From Actinomycetes bacterium (GTDB lineage Bacteria > Actinomycetota > Coriobacteriia > Coriobacteriales > Eggerthellaceae): a DNA stretch of 8,305 bases. Made by a program: the position numbers and the translations under genes. Shown in pieces: positions 5,593 to 8,305 of this stretch. The stretch's first letter is position 1, and the number at the start of each line of letters is the position of its first letter. The notes beneath the pieces were generated by a model. The model did not search any database. It saw nothing but the letters and a program-made list of their open reading frames with translations, and was not told the origin of the DNA. Where the stretch lies: positions 1-8,305 of the forward strand of contig JAEWYG010000108.1 of assembly GCA_023395755.1 (NCBI GenBank), written 5' to 3'.

Positions 5593-5805
5593 ATGAAGTT
5601 ATCCGCACGCAATACGCTCAAGGGCACTATAACGGCCATACATCCGGGCGCGGTGAATGCCATCGTAATCTTGGAATTAGAAGGCGGCCAACTTATTACA
5701 TCGACTATTTCTATGGGATCACTTAAAGAACTAAAGCTAGAGGTAGGGAAAGAAGCATACGCCATCGTCAAGGCATCATCGGTCATTATCGGCGTGGACA
5801 ACTAA
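5593..5805 (+). CDS. Molbindin-like molybdate-binding protein (single Mop/TOBE domain)
   Basis: A 70-residue cytoplasmic protein made of one Mop (TOBE) domain. Seen: MKLSARNTLKGTITAIHPGAVNAIV at the start (the SARN-x-LKG and GAVN-x-x-V patterns are diagnostic), ITSTISMGSLKELKLEVGKEAYAIVKASSVII toward the end (the VG-x-x-x-x-AIVKASSV pattern). Known members assemble as hexamers that bind molybdate or tungstate at subunit interfaces and are thought to store or buffer the oxyanion; the same domain occurs in ModE and ModC. Start: ATG at 5593 with AAGGGGG 8 nt upstream. It stands alone: no modABC or cofactor gene is visible, the divergent neighbour is pstS and the convergent neighbour is the HD-GYP regulator. 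The fold assignment is secure; the physiological role here (molybdate or tungstate homeostasis) is inferred from the family. Confidence 0.93.
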   Translation: MKLSARNTLKGTITAIHPGAVNAIVILELEGGQLITSTISMGSLKELKLEVGKEAYAIVKASSVIIGVDN

Positions 5806-5824
5806 ACCAAGGCAATCAAGAGGG

Positions 5825-5866
5825 GGCGGGTGCGCTGCGCAGGCCTGTCGTGCCTGCACACCCGCC
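5825..5866. terminator. GC-rich hairpin between convergent genes, possible bidirectional terminator
   Basis: GGCGGGTG (5825-5832) pairs with CACCCGCC (5859-5866), and GCAGGC (5839-5844) pairs with GCCTGC (5852-5857) around a 7-nt loop, with a 6-nt by 1-nt internal bulge between the stems. It sits exactly between the stop of the molbindin gene (5805) and the stop of the convergent HD-GYP gene (5877), where a shared terminator is expected. Neither side has a proper T-run, so it may depend on a factor or be a weak terminator. Confidence 0.6.
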
Positions 5867-5876
5867 TCAAGCAACA

Positions 5877-7403
5877 TTATCTCTTGAGAATATTGAGAAT
5901 TTCGGGTCTCGTTTCGAATAAGTCGAACAAACAGTCAACCACGTCGGGATCGAACTGATTGCCCGCACCCTCACGCAACTGATTGGTTGCGTCTTCGAAC
6001 GAAAGATGAGATCGATATTGCCGATCAGAGGTCATGGCATCTAAAGCATCGGTAACAGCAATGATGCGAGCACTGAGTTCTATCTCTTCTCCCGCAATAC
6101 CATCAGGGTAGCCTCTTCCATCATAACGTTCATGATGATGCCTTATTACCGGCACGATACTCTCAAACATTGACACCGCCGACAAAATCATGGCTCCCTT
6201 CATGGGATGACGCTTAATCTCCTCAAACTCAGCATCGTCAAGCGAATCCCATTTGAGAAGAATGTCGTCAGCCGTGCCAATCTTGCCAATATCGTGAAAT
6301 AATCCTGCTACGCGCAACTCTTCAAGTTCGGTCTCATCAAAATTGTAAGCTCGACCAATTTCCACCGCTAACGAAGCCACACGATCGGAATGTCCTCGCG
6401 TATATTCATCTTTGGCATCGACAGCCAAACGCAAAACCTCAACAGTATCCATGTATCGTTGTTTTAACTGCGCATAAGTCTCGTGTAGCTCTTCGTTTTT
6501 TATGTTCACCAGCGAGTGTAAAAAGGCGTTACTAATAGACGATGCGGCCTGATGAGCGTATATCTCAAGCAGCTTAATGCCATATTCACTTGATACGTTA
6601 CGGGCATAAATTACTCCAAGCGAACGCTTCTGCTCGTCGCACAAAGGAAGCACGACACCTTCGGGCGCATACACCAACGAACAGTCGGTACGAGCGCGAC
6701 CTACCGCCTCCATAAGTTCATGATCGAGAAGGTTGGTAAACGAATCGACCGAACCTCTATAAGCACCAATGCCACAAAAAATACTCTTGCGCTCCCCCGA
6801 ACCGCCCTGAGTAGAAACCGACGGATCGAAAGATTCGGGCAGTTCATCAATAAGGACAAAAGCATCTTCGCCTTTTACGAGAGGAAGAATTTGCTGAAGT
6901 ATCTCCTCTAGAATATTGCCAATCGGTTGTAATTGATAGATTTTCGGAACAGCCCCCAAAATGCTGTTGAGACCTTCCTGGAATTGCTTGATAGTGCGCA
7001 TCTGACTGATAGATTTAATGCCCGACTCCACCAGAAGTTGCAATTGGTCGGTTCGGTCACTTTTTTCACAGTACGCCTGAATAGCGAGCGACTTAAGCGT
7101 ACTCACCGGCGGCGCAAGTTCTTTATGCCCGGTAAGCAGCAGAATATAAAGCTCGTAATCGGTTTTACGAATGTGCTCGACTACTTCATCACCATGAATG
7201 GGCTGCATGAAATAATCGAGAATAAGCAAGTCATAGTGTTCGTGCTCAAGTTCTTCGAGTGCTTCCAATGGGTCGGTGAAACCTTTACACCAGTATCCGC
7301 TCCGATTAACCATGGCAACAACGGCATCGATGATGCCTTCTTCGTCATCGACGACCATAACCTTATATTCAGGGGAAATCTCCTGGCTACGTCGCTTACG
7401 CAT
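5877..7403 (-). CDS. Response regulator with REC, GAF-like and HD-GYP domains (predicted cyclic di-GMP phosphodiesterase)
   Basis: A 508-residue soluble signalling protein. The receiver domain (about 13-125) has D19-D20-E21, phospho-acceptor D63 (LLILDYFMQP), T91 (LLLTGHKE) and K114 (CEKSD). A middle region (about 155-295) looks like a GAF domain, ending in the helix YAHQAASSISNAFLHSLVN, which runs into a coiled-coil-like linker (about 300-325). The HD-GYP domain (about 325-508) carries GHSDRVA (337-343), GLFHDIGKIG (367-376), H399, HHHE (422-425), DGRGYPDG (428-435) and D452, so the metal ligands and the GYP motif are intact. Known HD-GYP proteins hydrolyse cyclic di-GMP to pGpG or GMP. It starts 12 nt after the kinase stop, with TGAGGT as ribosome site 9 nt before the ATG, and is surely co-transcribed with that kinase. 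Activity control by phosphorylation of D63 is inferred. The downstream process is not visible. Confidence 0.93.
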   Translation of the reverse strand: MRKRRSQEISPEYKVMVVDDEEGIIDAVVAMVNRSGYWCKGFTDPLEALEELEHEHYDLLILDYFMQPIHGDEVVEHIRKTDYELYILLLTGHKELAPPVSTLKSLAIQAYCEKSDRTDQLQLLVESGIKSISQMRTIKQFQEGLNSILGAVPKIYQLQPIGNILEEILQQILPLVKGEDAFVLIDELPESFDPSVSTQGGSGERKSIFCGIGAYRGSVDSFTNLLDHELMEAVGRARTDCSLVYAPEGVVLPLCDEQKRSLGVIYARNVSSEYGIKLLEIYAHQAASSISNAFLHSLVNIKNEELHETYAQLKQRYMDTVEVLRLAVDAKDEYTRGHSDRVASLAVEIGRAYNFDETELEELRVAGLFHDIGKIGTADDILLKWDSLDDAEFEEIKRHPMKGAMILSAVSMFESIVPVIRHHHERYDGRGYPDGIAGEEIELSARIIAVTDALDAMTSDRQYRSHLSFEDATNQLREGAGNQFDPDVVDCLFDLFETRPEILNILKR

Positions 7404-7412
7404 ACGAAGTTA

Positions 7413-7418
7413 ACCTCA
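7413..7418 (-). promoter_or_regulatory. Ribosome binding site of the HD-GYP regulator gene
   Basis: TGAGGT on the minus strand, 9 nt before the ATG at 7403. Its TGA is also the stop codon of the upstream kinase gene, which implies translational coupling of the two partners. Confidence 0.65.
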
Positions 7419-8305
7419 CTTCCCTGTCAACGGAATTTGGATAAAGAACGAAGTACCCGATCCCTGCTGCGTTTCAAACCACATCTTGCCACGGAACATA
7501 CCTTTAACCGTGCTGTAAGACATATAAAGCCCCAACCCCGTTCCATACTTTCCCTTTGTTGTGGTCATCTCTTTAAAGAGGAGTCTTTGAACGTCGGGGG
7601 CAATCCCCCCACCCTCATCGGTAACCGAAAACCTTACCGCATCCTCGACCAACTCTACTTTTAATCTGATTATTCCACCGCGCTCATTATACGCATGTAT
7701 GGCATTGTCTATCACATTATCGAGCACTTGAACAAGACTGTTTATATCCCCAAAAATAACCTGTTCCGGATTGAGGCACACTTCGGTCTTTAGGGTACAG
7801 CTACCTTTTACCAACGGATGTTGCATCAGTATCTGGGTACGTTTTAACACCTCTCCCACCGTGAAGGGATGAGACGACTTTTCACTAAGCTGAGTCGCCT
7901 GCCCTTTTACCGTCGAAATAATATCGGACATATAGGATAGCTGGTGTTTCATCTTAACCAGCCATTCATCCATATCACCCGCAATCTCACGATGATCTTC
8001 TTTTTCAACCTCGTTATCACCAATAGAATCGCGATATTCGGATACCAAATACTGCACCTGGTCGATGCCACCCGAAATAGCAAGGATTGGGCTTTTGAGA
8101 TTGTGAGCAATACCGCCTATCATCTGGCCAAGTGATGCCAAACGCTCGCGCTCAAGCATAATATCTTGATTTTCGCGCAGGGTCTGCATATCAATCACAT
8201 GCTGGGTGACGTCTTTGAAGAGTAATACCATTGCCGGATATGACGAGTTCTCTAAAAGTGGCGTGTACTCCACCGTATAAAATAATGTTCTCGTATCCGA
8301 CGAAA
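7416..8305 (-). CDS. PAS-containing sensor histidine kinase, C-terminal part (gene runs off right edge)
   Basis: Sensor kinase partner of the HD-GYP regulator, incomplete at its N-terminus. The frame is open to the window edge, and the GTG at 8273 is probably internal because the residues before it (SSDTRTLFYT) continue the end of a PAS domain: RTLFYTVEYTPLLE ... YPAMVLLFKDVTQHV. Then comes a dimerisation helix with the phospho-acceptor His in GQMIGGIAHNLKSP (codon 8105-8103); the H-N rather than H-E context suggests a kinase of the HPK4/NtrB-like kind. The ATPase domain follows: N-box VLDNVIDNAIHAY, G1 box VTDEGGGIAPDV, F-box LLFKEMTTTKGKYGTGLGLYM (G2 within), and the closing GSGTSFFIQIPL. 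No membrane segment is seen in the visible 295 residues. The signal it senses lies in the missing part. It is followed after 12 nt by its likely response regulator. Confidence 0.92.
   Translation of the reverse strand, partial: SSDTRTLFYTVEYTPLLENSSYPAMVLLFKDVTQHVIDMQTLRENQDIMLERERLASLGQMIGGIAHNLKSPILAISGGIDQVQYLVSEYRDSIGDNEVEKEDHREIAGDMDEWLVKMKHQLSYMSDIISTVKGQATQLSEKSSHPFTVGEVLKRTQILMQHPLVKGSCTLKTEVCLNPEQVIFGDINSLVQVLDNVIDNAIHAYNERGGIIRLKVELVEDAVRFSVTDEGGGIAPDVQRLLFKEMTTTKGKYGTGLGLYMSYSTVKGMFRGKMWFETQQGSGTSFFIQIPLTGK

Noticed and set aside
5559..5801. 80-codon minus-strand frame opposite the molbindin gene
   Set aside because: The plus-strand reading gives an unmistakable Mop domain; the opposite reading has no features.
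6933..7664. 243-codon open frame on the plus strand
   Set aside because: Antisense to the HD-GYP regulator and the kinase, both with intact motifs; no domain can be recognised in it.
1..8305. CRISPR arrays, tRNA or rRNA genes, insertion sequences, prophage or defence genes
   Set aside because: I saw no regularly spaced repeats, transposase motifs, terminal repeats or RNA-gene signatures; the window is densely filled with transport and signalling genes.

Overview
The window reads as a chromosomal segment of a mid-GC, Gram-positive-type bacterium. A Coriobacteriia/Eggerthellales-like actinobacterium is my best guess. It rests on the lipoprotein-type PstS, the PhoR-type sensor, near-balanced base composition and purine-rich Shine-Dalgarno sites. 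No rRNA or marker gene is present, so the taxonomy is inference only.

Layout. (1) Positions 5251 down to 1, minus strand: one tightly packed phosphate-acquisition operon, pstS-pstC-pstA-pstB followed directly by an OmpR-type response regulator (PhoB/PhoP type) and a membrane sensor kinase (PhoR type), which is cut by the left edge. Junctions are short gaps (31 and 9 nt) or ATGA/8-nt overlaps, so the transporter and its probable regulators should be co-transcribed. (2) Positions 5252-5592: a 341-nt divergent intergenic region with a leader hairpin in front of pstS, a possible Pho box, a 10-bp-arm dyad and a candidate promoter for the plus-strand gene. (3) Positions 5593-5805, plus strand: a stand-alone molbindin (Mop/TOBE) gene. 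(4) Positions 5806-5876: a GC-rich hairpin between convergent genes. (5) Positions 8305 down to 5877, minus strand: a second two-component pair, a PAS-histidine kinase (cut by the right edge) followed 12 nt later by a REC-GAF-HD-GYP response regulator predicted to hydrolyse cyclic di-GMP.

The main surprise is PstS. All the segments of a phosphate-binding protein are present once each, but in swapped order. The segment that normally forms the N-terminus (the AGSSSVSP loop through the TGTVTTW helix) lies at the C-terminal end, and the normally central SREDGSGTR motif follows the lipoprotein signal directly. This looks like a natural circular permutation. Other oddities are a strong stem-loop whose GUAA tetraloop contains the pstS stop codon, low-complexity N-terminal extensions on both PstA and PstB, and no phoU next to pstB.
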